A stretch of 64,000 nt of DNA. Origin: Sulfuricurvum sp. Its GTDB lineage: Bacteria; Campylobacterota; Campylobacteria; Campylobacterales; Sulfurimonadaceae. Positions 1 to 8,522 of the stretch are shown piece after piece; position 1 is the stretch's first letter, and each line of letters begins with the position of its first letter. The notes below the pieces were generated by a model that searched no databases, was not told the origin of the DNA, and worked only from the letters and a program-made list of their open reading frames with translations. The stretch spans positions 1 through 64,000 of the forward strand of contig JAQULP010000006.1 in assembly GCA_028718525.1 (NCBI GenBank), given 5' to 3'. Position numbers and translations under genes: made by a program.

Positions 1-83
1 CTCTCGAACCGTTTAACCTACTTAGTTTTCAATGATCGCAAACTCAAACTTAACTCTTCTTTCGAAGCGCCTCATCGTTTGTG

Positions 84-119
84 GACGGGAATTATAGGGG
101 AAATCTCAAATAATGTCAA
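84..119 (-). promoter_or_regulatory. Strong sigma-70 promoter, rRNA-operon-like, firing leftward
   Basis: On the minus strand a perfect TTGACA (119-114) is separated by exactly 17 bases from a perfect TATAAT (96-91). The predicted start is near 84, and the discriminator between -10 and +1 is GC-rich (TCCCGT). The 60 bases upstream (about 120-180) are very A+T rich, like an UP element. The transcript leaves the window at base 1; its leader contains TTGAAAACT, a motif often seen in rRNA leaders. A stable-RNA operon just outside the window is the best guess, but the gene driven cannot be seen. Confidence 0.75.
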
Positions 120-266
120 GAGGTTTTACGCAAAGATCCGAAAATATTGCAAAAATATTTTATTTTTTGTAGTTTAGGCCCAAATATGTAACATAATTAC
201 CCATTTATCTTCTCTAACGTCTGTTTTTTATCTTGACGGATAAATAATTAGTTAATAAAACTCATG

Positions 267-272
267 TATAAT
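267..272 (+). promoter_or_regulatory. -10 box of the BI-1 family gene
   Basis: TGTATAAT gives an extended -10 about 35 bases before the chosen ATG at 306. No good -35 lies at the usual distance. An in-frame ATG at 264 overlaps this -10 box, so it cannot be the translation start if this promoter is used. Confidence 0.5.
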
Positions 273-305
273 CGCTTTTGTAAAAACCCTTATAAGGAAA
301 AAGCT

Positions 306-1013
306 ATGGCTTTATATGATCGCGAATACGCACGCGAAGGTGCTTTTGGTTACGAAAGCGCGCACAAGAGTGAAGCGCAGATCGTTTCGTTTGTTAAAGA
401 TACCTATAAATTGTTTGCTGCATCCATGCTAGCAGGTGGAGTAGGTGCTTATGTCGGTATGCCGTTTGCGGGAATCGTTGCGGCAAATTATTGGTGGATT
501 GCGATTCCATGGATGTTGTTTGGTATGTTTGGTCTACAAATGATCAAAAACAAACCGGGCGTCAATATGATCGGATTGTTTGCCTTTACATTTGCCAGCG
601 GTGTCATCATCACTCCGTTACTCAGCCATATTCTTGGAATGGCCGGCGGAGCGACCATTGTCGGAAACGCTTTTTTTATGACGGCGGCATTGTTCGGCGG
701 TCTTAGTTTCTTTGCTATCAAAAGCAGCAGCGATTTTACTACCTGGACCAAACCGATTATGATCGCTTTCTTGATCATTATGGTTGTATCATTGATCAAC
801 GTCTTTTTCTTGAAGAGCCCGATGCTCTATGTCGCAATTCAAGCTATTTTCTTGCTGGTAATCAGCATCATGGTATTGATCGATACCCAAAACGTTATCC
901 GCGGTGCCTATGAAACGCCGATGGACGGAGCAATCGCTTTATATCTTGATTTCTTCAATCTTTTCGTCACGTTGCTTCAACTTTTTGGAATCTTCGGAAA
1001 CAGTGATGACTAA
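306..1013 (+). CDS. BAX inhibitor-1 (BI-1/YccA) family inner-membrane protein
   Basis: This 235-residue protein is almost entirely hydrophobic after a polar N-terminus of about 30 residues, with roughly seven membrane segments. The C-terminal third carries the BI-1 family signature: IDTQNVIRG, then LYLDFFNLF. Bacterial members such as E. coli YccA interact with or modulate FtsH-mediated membrane proteolysis, and others have been described as calcium-leak channels; which applies here is unknown. The ATG at 306 was chosen because AAGGA precedes it at normal spacing and the earlier in-frame ATG (264) sits inside a -10 box. The gene overlaps the next by 8 bases. Confidence 0.9.
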   Translation: MALYDREYAREGAFGYESAHKSEAQIVSFVKDTYKLFAASMLAGGVGAYVGMPFAGIVAANYWWIAIPWMLFGMFGLQMIKNKPGVNMIGLFAFTFASGVIITPLLSHILGMAGGATIVGNAFFMTAALFGGLSFFAIKSSSDFTTWTKPIMIAFLIIMVVSLINVFFLKSPMLYVAIQAIFLLVISIMVLIDTQNVIRGAYETPMDGAIALYLDFFNLFVTLLQLFGIFGNSDD

Positions 1014-1419
1014 TCCTTTCCCCCCGGAACTTCTCCGGGTGGTCGATGCCAATCTCAATCGACTAAAAGAGGGTATCCGTGTGATTGAGGATATAGCGCG
1101 CTATGTTCACAATGACAGGGAACTCTCCTCCTCCCTCAAATATCTTCGGCATCAATGCCGTATCGAACCCCTCGAAGAGCTCCTTGCGACACGAGACAGT
1201 ATTAATGATGTACTGCGTCCGACAATGCAAAGCGAAATGAACCGTACCGATCTACGTTCCATATTAATAGCAAACTATAAAAGAGCTCAAGAGTCGTCGC
1301 GCGTTTTGGAAGAGATTTATAAAATAGTGGAACCGAGTCTGAGCGAACGGTTTAAACAGATCCGTTACGAACTCTACACTTTAGAAAAAAAGAACCTCTT
1401 ATCCGATAAGCACTCCTAA
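1006..1419 (+). CDS. ThiD2-like protein (thiamine-phosphate synthase-associated domain)
   Basis: The 137-residue product has the conserved opening LRVVDANLNRLKEGIRVIED followed by LKYLRHQ and a later NYKRAQESSRVLEE, the pattern of the ThiD2 domain that is found alone or fused to thiamine-phosphate synthase. ThiD2 is linked to hydroxymethylpyrimidine phosphate phosphorylation in thiamine synthesis. No ThiE domain follows, so this is the stand-alone form common in Campylobacterota. The ATG at 1006 lies inside the end of the BI-1 gene (an adjacent GTG at 1003 is possible), so the two are probably co-transcribed. Confidence 0.8.
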   Translation: MTNPFPPELLRVVDANLNRLKEGIRVIEDIARYVHNDRELSSSLKYLRHQCRIEPLEELLATRDSINDVLRPTMQSEMNRTDLRSILIANYKRAQESSRVLEEIYKIVEPSLSERFKQIRYELYTLEKKNLLSDKHS

Positions 1420-1440
1420 TTTAGTACTATCCGACCCATT

Positions 1441-1466
1441 CTATCTGCTTTATAAAAGACAGATAG
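1441..1466. terminator. Bidirectional hairpin between convergent genes
   Basis: CTATCTG and CAGATAG form a seven-base stem, extended inside by CTTT/AAAG with one bulged A. It lies 21 bases after the ThiD2-like gene and directly abuts the stop codon of the opposing gene at 1467. There is no long T run on either side, so its efficiency is uncertain. Confidence 0.5.
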
Positions 1467-1844
1467 TTAATGGCGGCACTCCCCATCATGGCAATGAATT
1501 TGTTTTTCAACATACTCTTCAGAAATATGCAGATTGGTGCAAGAGTCTAAAAGCCCATACAATTCCATCTCCGCTCCGGTAACATGCCGGACAATATTTC
1601 CTTCTTTATCAATAAATACAAACATCTCATACTTATGTTCATTCTTTTTGATATGATGTGAGAAAATCACATATTCTGCATTGACTAGCTCAGGAAAATG
1701 GGTGCAGGAAGCGATATATTTTTCACATTCCCTATTGATCTTTTTAATTTCCAAAAACTCGGTCTGAATCGCATCGCGAAGAACAGGGATAAGATTGGGC
1801 ATAACCTCGTGTAAATTGGCATATTTTTCAATCCCATGCATCAT
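1467..1844 (-). CDS. Conserved-looking small protein of unknown function
   Basis: The 125-residue soluble protein is not recognised. It is rich in charged residues, has no signal peptide or membrane segment, and ends in a short tail with two Cys and three His (HCHDGECRH) that could bind a metal. The middle (YEMFVFIDKEGNIVRHVTG) looks like a beta-rich sensor or fold core but matches no family I know. The start is the ATG at 1844, preceded by AGGTG at 5 bases; a GTG at 1850 is also in frame. A TATACT -10 lies at 1883-1878. It is divergent from the kinase gene at 2031. Confidence 0.65.
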   Translation of the reverse strand: MMHGIEKYANLHEVMPNLIPVLRDAIQTEFLEIKKINRECEKYIASCTHFPELVNAEYVIFSHHIKKNEHKYEMFVFIDKEGNIVRHVTGAEMELYGLLDSCTNLHISEEYVEKQIHCHDGECRH

Positions 1845-2030
1845 ATTCACCTACATATATCAAATTTAAGTCTCAATAGTATAACTCTTTTTTATCAAAA
1901 ACACTTAGAAATTTCATTTAAAATATCTCTGTTACCACCGGTTCACCTTAAATTTCTCTACACTGTATGCGAACACTCCGTAAAGGGAAAATGGTGTACA
2001 ATTTCTGAAAAGAACAGCAAAAAGGGATTT

Positions 2031-3287
2031 ATGCATTCACTGGCTCAACTACGTTCTGGCGAACTCAAAGGGATTACGCGCCTGACACTTTCGGATAATC
2101 TTTCCGTATTTCCCGAAGAGATATACGACTTAGCTGAAACCTTGGAGATTTTAGACTTAAGCAACAACCGGCTCCATTCACTCCCTGAAGATCTGAGCCG
2201 ATTATCCAAACTCAAAATTGCATTTTTTTCGAATAATCTCTTTAACCATCTCCCTTCCTCCTTCAAACAATGTACCCGCCTTTACATGCTTGGCTTCAAA
2301 GGGAATCAAATTGAAAAATTCGACGAGGATATTCTCCCCGAAAGCATCAGTTGGCTGATTCTGACCGATAACCGCCTCCAAAGCCTACCGCGATCCATCG
2401 GGAAATTAGTGAAACTGCAAAAATGTGCTTTAGCAGGGAACCGGCTCGAATCACTCCCTGATGAGATGGCAATGTGCCGAAATCTCGAACTCCTCCGCCT
2501 ATCCGCCAATAACCTCCATGAACTCCCCGTATGGCTATGGAGGTTGCCAAAACTCTCATGGTTTGCCTTTTCGGGAAATCCATGCACTGCCAAAACCCAG
2601 TTTGAGCTTCAAGAGGTTCCTTATGAATCGTTCGAAGTGGGCGAAAAATTGGGTTCGGGGGCTTCAGGAGATATTTATAAAGCCTATTCCCATCCGCATG
2701 AGAAAGAGATCGCCCTCAAAATTTTCAAAGGCTCTATCACCAGCGACGGCTATGCCCATGATGAGATGAATGCCTATATCAGCACGGGTGAGCACCCCAA
2801 TCTCATCAAAGTCCTCTCAAAATTAGCGGGGGACGAACGTCTGGGTTTGGTACTCGAATACATCCCCAATGTTTACCGCAATCTCGGTCTTCCTCCCGAT
2901 TTTGAGACCTGTACACGCGATACCTTCACGCAAGAAACATTCTTCACCCCCGAAACCATTCTCGAGGTGGCAAAAGGGATCGCCTCTGCGGCAGCCCATT
3001 TGCACGCACGCGGATTGATGCACGGTGATCTTTACGCCCACAATATCCTCATTAATGATGAGGATCATTGCTATCTGGGCGATTTTGGCGCCGCAACGTT
3101 CTATGAACCCCATCGCAAAGAGTTTGAACGGATCGAAGTCCGGGCATTCGGATGCCTCATCGAAGATATGCTCGCGCTCTGCCCCGCCAAAGAGGGAGAT
3201 ATCTATAAGAGACTAGAGCAGTTACGAGAACGATGTATGAGTGAAAAGGTAGAAGAGAGACCGCTTTTTAGCGAAATGGTATTTTAA
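2031..3287 (+). CDS. Leucine-rich-repeat protein fused to a protein kinase
   Basis: Residues 15-190 of 418 are about seven leucine-rich repeats (for example LEILDLSNNRLHSLPEDLSR). Residues 200-418 are a eukaryotic-like kinase: glycine loop LGSGASGDIYKAY, catalytic lysine in IALKIF, catalytic loop HGDLYAHNIL and magnesium motif GDFGAA. The arginine of HRD is replaced by glycine (HGD), as in non-RD kinases. No signal or membrane segment is present, so it should act in the cytoplasm; LRR-kinase fusions occur in scattered proteobacteria with unknown substrates. The ATG at 2031 follows AAAGGGA. The last 20 bases overlap the convergent bioC-like gene. Confidence 0.85.
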   Translation: MHSLAQLRSGELKGITRLTLSDNLSVFPEEIYDLAETLEILDLSNNRLHSLPEDLSRLSKLKIAFFSNNLFNHLPSSFKQCTRLYMLGFKGNQIEKFDEDILPESISWLILTDNRLQSLPRSIGKLVKLQKCALAGNRLESLPDEMAMCRNLELLRLSANNLHELPVWLWRLPKLSWFAFSGNPCTAKTQFELQEVPYESFEVGEKLGSGASGDIYKAYSHPHEKEIALKIFKGSITSDGYAHDEMNAYISTGEHPNLIKVLSKLAGDERLGLVLEYIPNVYRNLGLPPDFETCTRDTFTQETFFTPETILEVAKGIASAAAHLHARGLMHGDLYAHNILINDEDHCYLGDFGAATFYEPHRKEFERIEVRAFGCLIEDMLALCPAKEGDIYKRLEQLRERCMSEKVEERPLFSEMVF

Positions 3288-3978
3288 TCGCTTGCGTCGT
3301 AATAAATACGATCTCAAATTCAAGGTAGTTCAGCGGATAGGTCTCCATCAGCCGTTTTGTCTGTGAAAAATCAAGGACCCTGCGCCCGCCGCTCACCCCG
3401 CTGCGCTTGATGTAGCGGAACATCTCTCTGACCGAATCAAACTCCAATGTCGTATGCAGTATTTCAAACTTCGCGTCCAGATATTTATCGGCAATAGCGA
3501 TCACTTCGTCGCTTGAGCGTAATAAGGGGGTGACTTCCGCACATTCGTGAAGTGTTTTAAACGTCCCCGCCGTAAATATCGCCAAAGAGAGAGGGGTATT
3601 AAGCGATGCGAGAGATTTTACAACCCCCTCCAGATCACCCGCCCACTGCAGTGCCGAAGCGGAATAAATACGATCGAAATGTTCACCGCGGAGATCATCA
3701 AACAAAGACGGATCGTTAAAATCACCCAACTTCAGCTCGACATTCGAAGAGACGGGGTGATGTTCCAACATCGATGCGGAAAAATCAACGCCGATAAAAC
3801 GGTCTACTTTCCAGTCGATCAACGAGTAGAGGGTGCCGCTTCCGCATCCCATATCCAAAATACGCTTCGCTCTATCGGAGGTAGAGGCAATCAGTTTTTC
3901 GGCAACATGGCGCTGAATAATATTGCGACTGCCGTATTCGGCGGCGTAGCGTGAGAACTCATGACAGGCACTGCTCAT
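3268..3978 (-). CDS. bioC: Malonyl-ACP O-methyltransferase-like SAM methyltransferase (BioC type)
   Basis: The 236-residue class I methyltransferase has the SAM-binding motif I ILDMGCGSGTL near residue 40 and the acidic residue ending strand 2 in FIGVDFSASML. The opening (FSRYAAEYGSRNIIQ) matches BioC, which methylates malonyl-ACP to disguise it for the fatty-acid machinery at the start of biotin synthesis. No other bio gene is nearby, so the assignment rests on this N-terminal resemblance. It overlaps znuB by 4 bases and may be the last gene of the zinc-transporter operon by position only. Confidence 0.7.
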   Translation of the reverse strand: MSSACHEFSRYAAEYGSRNIIQRHVAEKLIASTSDRAKRILDMGCGSGTLYSLIDWKVDRFIGVDFSASMLEHHPVSSNVELKLGDFNDPSLFDDLRGEHFDRIYSASALQWAGDLEGVVKSLASLNTPLSLAIFTAGTFKTLHECAEVTPLLRSSDEVIAIADKYLDAKFEILHTTLEFDSVREMFRYIKRSGVSGGRRVLDFSQTKRLMETYPLNYLEFEIVFITTQAIKIPFR

Positions 3979-4772
3979 CGGCGGTTAACGACCAATGCGA
4001 TAATAAAAATACACAGTAGACACAAAACAATCGCCGCACCGCTGGGGAGCGAAAAAAGATACGAAGCACTTAGTCCGATAATCACCGAGAGGAGTGCTAT
4101 GGCGATAGAGAGGAGCGTCGTCGGATAGAATCCCATTCCGAAACGAATGGCAGCTACAGGGGGGATTACCATCAGCGCTCCGATAAGCAAGGTCCCGACA
4201 ACCCGTATCGAGAGGGCGATTATAACCGCAATAATGCTCACCAGCATAAAGTTGAGCATCGTTACCCGAATCCCTCCGGCACGTGCGACATCCTCATCAA
4301 AAGCGATAAAATAGAGCTCTTTAAAAAAAACCAGGAGCAACACCATCGCCAACGATCCGAAAATTCCCATCACCCATAAATCCTGTGTACTGACGGAGAG
4401 TATCGAACCAAATAAATAACTGAACAAAGAGGCGTTAAACGATCCGGCCAGCGATACAATAACAATTGCCAAAGCCAGAGAACCCGACAAGAAAATGGCA
4501 AGAACGGAGTCTGAATACATCCCATGTACACTGCGCAGATATTCGATCATCCATGAAGCAACCAAAGAAGCCACAACAGCCATCCATAACGGACTCATAC
4601 CGAAAAGGAGCCCTACAGAGACCCCGACAAGCGATACATGAGCCAGGGTTTCACTAAGGAGAGAATAACGGCGAAGGACAATAAACGAACCGCTCAATGA
4701 GGCTAATACGGCGATCATAAGACCGGCGATAAAAGCGCGTTGCATAAACGGATAATTCAACATTTCCAACAT
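3975..4772 (-). CDS. znuB: Zinc/manganese ABC transporter permease ZnuB
   Basis: The 265-residue protein has about eight membrane segments and is of the ABC-3 permease family, with ALMVIPPVAAIR in its second half, a typical motif of that family. It forms the inner-membrane channel for the metal delivered by ZnuA, powered by ZnuC. The ATG at 4772 was chosen because GGAGG precedes it by five bases; an upstream in-frame ATG (4805) would overlap znuC and lacks such a site. It is third in the znuA-znuC-znuB operon. Confidence 0.9.
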   Translation of the reverse strand: MLEMLNYPFMQRAFIAGLMIAVLASLSGSFIVLRRYSLLSETLAHVSLVGVSVGLLFGMSPLWMAVVASLVASWMIEYLRSVHGMYSDSVLAIFLSGSLALAIVIVSLAGSFNASLFSYLFGSILSVSTQDLWVMGIFGSLAMVLLLVFFKELYFIAFDEDVARAGGIRVTMLNFMLVSIIAVIIALSIRVVGTLLIGALMVIPPVAAIRFGMGFYPTTLLSIAIALLSVIIGLSASYLFSLPSGAAIVLCLLCIFIIALVVNRR

Positions 4773-4782
4773 ATCGCCTCCT

Positions 4783-5544
4783 TTAATGATTATGGGATAC
4801 GACATGAGCAGGGGTGCCGTATAATCGGCTCATCTCATCACATCGGTTAAGTTGTGCCGGGTTTTGAGAAACCAGGAGTGTTTGATTGACGAACAGCACA
4901 CGGGTAATATCCTCTGCAATCACACCGATATCGTGCGTAATAAAGAGAATTGACATTTTTTTGGTACGGTTAAGGGTCCGGAGCAATTCATAGAAACGAT
5001 GCTGGGATTCGACATCGACACCCGTATTCGGCTCATCGACAATCAAAACATCGGGATTGGATGCCAAGGCACGGGCAATCATTACCCGCTGACGCTGCCC
5101 ACCCGAAAGGTTACCGATCAAACGGTCCGACAAGTCACTTACCCCCATCAGCTCCATTGCTTCAACGATGGCGGCTTTGTCTTCGTAAGATTCAAATCCT
5201 AAAATACCCCGTCGGGCATATCGTCCCATAGCAACCACTTCGCGGACGGTAGCGGGAAACGTATTATCCACCAGTGCGGACCGCTGCGGTACATAACCGA
5301 TTCGGTTCCAGTCTTTGAAACGGTTTTGCGGGGTACCGAAGAGTTTGATAGAACCCGAAGTCGGCTTTTCAAGCCCTAATAGAAGACGGATAAGGGTCGT
5401 TTTTCCGCCTCCGTTAGGGCCGATAACGGCGCAATATTCCCCCGGCAGGATACGAAAGGTAGCCCCTTGCAGAACAAGGTTCCCCTCTCGTTCAAAATTA
5501 AGGGCATTGACGTCGAAAAGGCTTGGGGAAAACTTCAACGGCAC
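4783..5544 (-). CDS. znuC: Zinc/manganese ABC transporter ATPase ZnuC
   Basis: The 253-residue ATPase shows Walker A GPNGGGKTT (about residue 43), the ABC signature LSGGQRQR, Walker B VLIVDEP and the switch histidine in LFITHD. It energises metal import through ZnuB. It overlaps znuA by 10 bases and is followed by znuB after 10 bases. The C-terminal tail ends in His-rich HVVSHNH, which is common in zinc-transporter ATPases. Specificity (Zn versus Mn) cannot be settled from sequence alone. Confidence 0.9.
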   Translation of the reverse strand: MPLKFSPSLFDVNALNFEREGNLVLQGATFRILPGEYCAVIGPNGGGKTTLIRLLLGLEKPTSGSIKLFGTPQNRFKDWNRIGYVPQRSALVDNTFPATVREVVAMGRYARRGILGFESYEDKAAIVEAMELMGVSDLSDRLIGNLSGGQRQRVMIARALASNPDVLIVDEPNTGVDVESQHRFYELLRTLNRTKKMSILFITHDIGVIAEDITRVLFVNQTLLVSQNPAQLNRCDEMSRLYGTPAHVVSHNH

Positions 5545-6482
5545 TCCATAGCTTCACGCAATTTATTCAGATTCTCTCGCATTATCGAAAGATAGGTTTG
5601 ATGCGATTTTAACTCATCTTCACTGATATTTTCCAACGGCTGAAGGCTTTGTGCTTTTGTCCCGGTTTCTCTGGCAATCGTCTGAGAAACATTGTCGTTG
5701 ATAAATTCTTCAAAGAAAATGGTTTTTACCCCGTGTTTTTTTACCACGGCGATAATATCGGCAATATTTTTTGCACTCGGCTGTTCATCGCTTGAGAGGC
5801 CGATTACCGATACCTCTTCAAGATTATTGGAGGCGCTAAGATAGCCAAAGGCATCATGATTGGACACAAGGGTACGATTGCGGCATTCGGCCAATCCGCT
5901 CAAAAATTCCCCCTTCAATTTTTCAAGTTCGTGAATGTAAGTTGCTGCATTGTTATGAAAAGCATCTGCTTGAGCCGGATTGATTTTGGCGAATTCCCCT
6001 TCTAACACCTGTGTCATCTTGATCATATTGTCGATATTGAGCCAATAATGGGGATCATACGCATCCTCTCCATCTTCATCGTCCGCTTCAAAGTGATGAT
6101 GCCCCCCTTTCATCAATACGACTTTTTTGCTCATATCCAGCGTCCGTGTCGACTGCGGGAGGGTATTTTTAAAATTTTCGGCCCAGGTTTCGAATCCCGC
6201 ACCGTTATAGACGAATAATGTGGCGTTCGAAATAGCGGCTACCTGTGTAGGGTTGGGTGAAAACATATGGGCATCGCTCCCCAGCGGGATAATAATACGA
6301 ACATCCATCCCCTCCCCCGCAACAGCACGTGCCGATTCATAGAGAGAAAACGTACTGACATAAACGATAGGGGCTTCAGCACGATTCCCCTGCTCCTTAT
6401 GAGATTGCGGGGCAAAAGAGAAAATTATCATCACGAATGCGGCGAGTACGACGGTAAATAGTATAATTTTTTTCTTTTCCAC
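5535..6482 (-). CDS. znuA: Zinc-binding periplasmic protein ZnuA
   Basis: The 315-residue protein starts with a hydrophobic signal or anchor (residues 4-25) and belongs to the cluster 9 metal-binding proteins. A short His/acidic loop (GGHHHFEADDEDGEDAYD, about residues 125-145) followed by PHYWLN is typical of zinc rather than manganese binders, where the loop captures zinc. Translation appears to start at GTG 6482, with AAAGG eight bases upstream; no ATG is suitably placed. It is the first gene of the znuACB operon, so a zinc-responsive repressor site would be expected in 6483-6640, but I could not identify one. Confidence 0.9.
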   Translation of the reverse strand: MEKKKIILFTVVLAAFVMIIFSFAPQSHKEQGNRAEAPIVYVSTFSLYESARAVAGEGMDVRIIIPLGSDAHMFSPNPTQVAAISNATLFVYNGAGFETWAENFKNTLPQSTRTLDMSKKVVLMKGGHHHFEADDEDGEDAYDPHYWLNIDNMIKMTQVLEGEFAKINPAQADAFHNNAATYIHELEKLKGEFLSGLAECRNRTLVSNHDAFGYLSASNNLEEVSVIGLSSDEQPSAKNIADIIAVVKKHGVKTIFFEEFINDNVSQTIARETGTKAQSLQPLENISEDELKSHQTYLSIMRENLNKLREAMECR

Positions 6483-6675
6483 AGCTTATACCTTTGAACT
6501 TTATTGCCGGAGATTACACGCTTTTGAAAAATACCGAAATGAGACCAAAGCCTACGAAACGGCAAAGACAAACGCTTCAACAATCCCCTAAAACTCAAGA
6601 ATTTTAGTCTAAAATTGTTTAAATCCTCGAACCTATTGGTTACATCCTTTCATAAAGGGTTCATCAACACTATGC

Positions 6676-6681
6676 TATAAT
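6676..6681 (+). promoter_or_regulatory. -10 box of the secG-frr-pyrE operon
   Basis: TATGCTATAAT is a consensus -10 located 31 bases before the secG ATG. No recognisable -35 lies 17 bases upstream, which is normal for Campylobacterota sigma-70 promoters. The rest of the divergent interval 6483-6670 is A+T rich and shows no further feature I can name. Confidence 0.65.
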
Positions 6682-6711
6682 CGCGAACTTTTTAAAAAAT
6701 CAAGGATAAAC

Positions 6712-7029
6712 ATGACAGGTATTCTGCTCATCGTGCAGATCGCACTGGTCGTTATGATCACCATTGCGGTATTGCTCCAAAAAAGTTCCAGCATCGGATT
6801 AGGTGCCTATAGCGGCTCCAATGAATCGGTTTTCGGAGCAAAAGGACCAGGTAGCTTTTTGGCCAAAGTAACCTTTTTTCTCGGATTTGTTTTTGTAGTC
6901 AATACGGTCGCATTAGGCTATTTCTACGCTCAACAAAAAAATGCTTCCGTTGTCGACTCAATGATCGAAACAACAGAAGTATCAGCGCCAACAATTAATG
7001 TTGTAAACGATACGAACGCTACCAAATAA
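6712..7029 (+). CDS. secG: Preprotein translocase subunit SecG
   Basis: The 105-residue protein has two membrane segments (about residues 2-20 and 52-72) separated by the cytoplasmic SecG loop with SSSIGLGAYSGSNESVFG and GPGSFLAKVT. SecG binds SecYE and stimulates SecA-driven export. The C-terminus is a short polar tail. ATG 6712 follows AAGGA. It is the first gene of a run with frr and pyrE, an order conserved in Campylobacter. Confidence 0.93.
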   Translation: MTGILLIVQIALVVMITIAVLLQKSSSIGLGAYSGSNESVFGAKGPGSFLAKVTFFLGFVFVVNTVALGYFYAQQKNASVVDSMIETTEVSAPTINVVNDTNATK

Positions 7030-7045
7030 TACGAAAGGGAATTTC

Positions 7046-7603
7046 ATGCTAAACGAAGTGTATCAATTTTGTGAAGAGAAAATGCAAGGGAGTATTGATC
7101 ATATGATCAGTAATTTCCGTACTCTCCGTACCGGGAAAGTAACCACAAAAATTCTTGACAACGTTCGTGTTGACAGTTACGGTTCTATGGTACCTATCGA
7201 TCAAGCAGCCAGTGTTTTAGCGACGGATGCGACGACCATTACAATCTCTCCGTGGGATAAATCTATGCTTTCCGTCATTGAGAAAGCGATCATGAAAGCC
7301 GATATCGGGGTAAATCCGAATAATAACGGAACCGAAATCAAGCTTTTCTTCCCGGCGATGACGGTCGATCAACGTCACGATACCGTCAAAAAAGCCAAAG
7401 GGATGGCGGAAGACGCCAAAGTCGGTGTCCGCAATGACCGTAAAAAAGCAAATGACAAAATCAAAGTTCTTGAAAAAGATAAACTGATTACGCAGGATGA
7501 ATCTAAAGTCGCCCAAGATAAAGTGCAAAAAATCACCGACAAATACATCGCAAAAATTGATGAAACGCTCAAAAACAAAGAGCAAGATATTTTGACGGTG
7601 TAA
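7046..7603 (+). CDS. frr: Ribosome recycling factor
   Basis: The 185-residue length matches the family. The family landmarks are present: FRTLRTGKV near residue 25, [16 protein letters not shown], then [13 protein letters not shown] and the final long helix. RRF with EF-G splits the post-termination ribosome. A ribosome-binding AAGGGA precedes the ATG, and the gene lies 16 bases after secG and 2 bases before pyrE. Confidence 0.96.
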   Translation: MLNEVYQFCEEKMQGSIDHMISNFRTLRTGKVTTKILDNVRVDSYGSMVPIDQAASVLATDATTITISPWDKSMLSVIEKAIMKADIGVNPNNNGTEIKLFFPAMTVDQRHDTVKKAKGMAEDAKVGVRNDRKKANDKIKVLEKDKLITQDESKVAQDKVQKITDKYIAKIDETLKNKEQDILTV

Positions 7604-7605
7604 TC

Positions 7606-8214
7606 ATGGACGTTAAATCAATTTATATGAACGCCAATGCCATGCTCGAAGGGCATTTCAAACTCAGTTCGGGAAACCATTCGCAATACTATCTTCAATC
7701 GGCAAAGGTCTTGGAAGATCCGAAAACGGCAAAATTGCTTGCCGATGCGCTAGCGGTGAAAATCCAGGAAAACGGAATCGAAATCGATACCGTCTGCGCT
7801 CCTGCCCTGGGCGGCCTTATCGCCGGATTTGCCCTGGCGACGGCTCTTGACAAACGCTCTATTTTTGCGGAACGGGTCAACGGTGAAATGCAGATTCGCC
7901 GAGGATTCGAAATCAGTGCAGGTGAAAAAGTTCTCATCTGTGAAGATATCATCACAACCGGCGGTTCCGCTATGGAGGCGGCCAAGGCTGTCGAAGCCCT
8001 CGGCGGCATCGTTGTCGGTTTTGCCGCTTTGGCAAACCGCGGATTCTGCAAACGGGAGGGAAGTGAACTGGAACGCAAAGCCAACTGTGCGTTGCCGGAA
8101 GGGAAACCTCTTTTTGCCCTTGCCGATTTTAATTTCGAGATGTATGCACCGGAGAGCTGCCCCCTCTGTGCCGACGGGTCTGAAGCAATTAAACCGGGTT
8201 CCAGAGGAAACTGA
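7606..8214 (+). CDS. pyrE: Orotate phosphoribosyltransferase
   Basis: The 202-residue enzyme makes orotidine monophosphate from orotate and PRPP in pyrimidine synthesis. The PRPP loop is [17 protein letters not shown] (about residues 105-121), and [14 protein letters not shown] near the N-terminus forms part of the substrate site. The C-terminal extension with CPLC is seen in the longer bacterial and archaeal type. It shares one base with the next gene (TGATG). Confidence 0.95.
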   Translation: MDVKSIYMNANAMLEGHFKLSSGNHSQYYLQSAKVLEDPKTAKLLADALAVKIQENGIEIDTVCAPALGGLIAGFALATALDKRSIFAERVNGEMQIRRGFEISAGEKVLICEDIITTGGSAMEAAKAVEALGGIVVGFAALANRGFCKREGSELERKANCALPEGKPLFALADFNFEMYAPESCPLCADGSEAIKPGSRGN

Positions 8215-8522
8215 TGTCTGAAAAATTCAAACTCGATATGGCCCATCTGCAAAAAGTGCAGCGTACCATTCGTAAAGCGGGAAATATTTTCCCTAACGAA
8301 CAAGAACTTGTCAACACGCTGGAAGAGTTGATTATCAAAGCGCAAGACGACACCTCGCTGAATACCTACTACCATATGGCACAGTATCTCAAGCAACGCC
8401 TTAAAGAGCTCAAAGCCAACCTTGATCGCCCTGTCGAAGCGGTAGACACCGCTTTGGAAGATTTAGATTGGTCTATCAGTTATCTGCAATGGCTTGTTAG
8501 CGAACAACCCAAAGAGTCATAA
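8214..8522 (+). CDS. Small conserved protein downstream of pyrE
   Basis: The 102-residue protein is highly charged and predicted to be helical throughout, without signal or membrane segment. It is translationally coupled to pyrE by a one-base overlap and converges with the antiporter gene, overlapping it by 6 bases. I do not recognise a family. The coupling suggests it is made with PyrE, but a role in pyrimidine metabolism is only inferred from position. Confidence 0.75.
   Translation: MSEKFKLDMAHLQKVQRTIRKAGNIFPNEQELVNTLEELIIKAQDDTSLNTYYHMAQYLKQRLKELKANLDRPVEAVDTALEDLDWSISYLQWLVSEQPKES

Noticed and set aside
7695..8396. Minus-strand open frame of 233 codons across pyrE and the next gene
   Set aside because: It is antisense to two coupled genes and rich in Ala/Ser/Arg without domain features.
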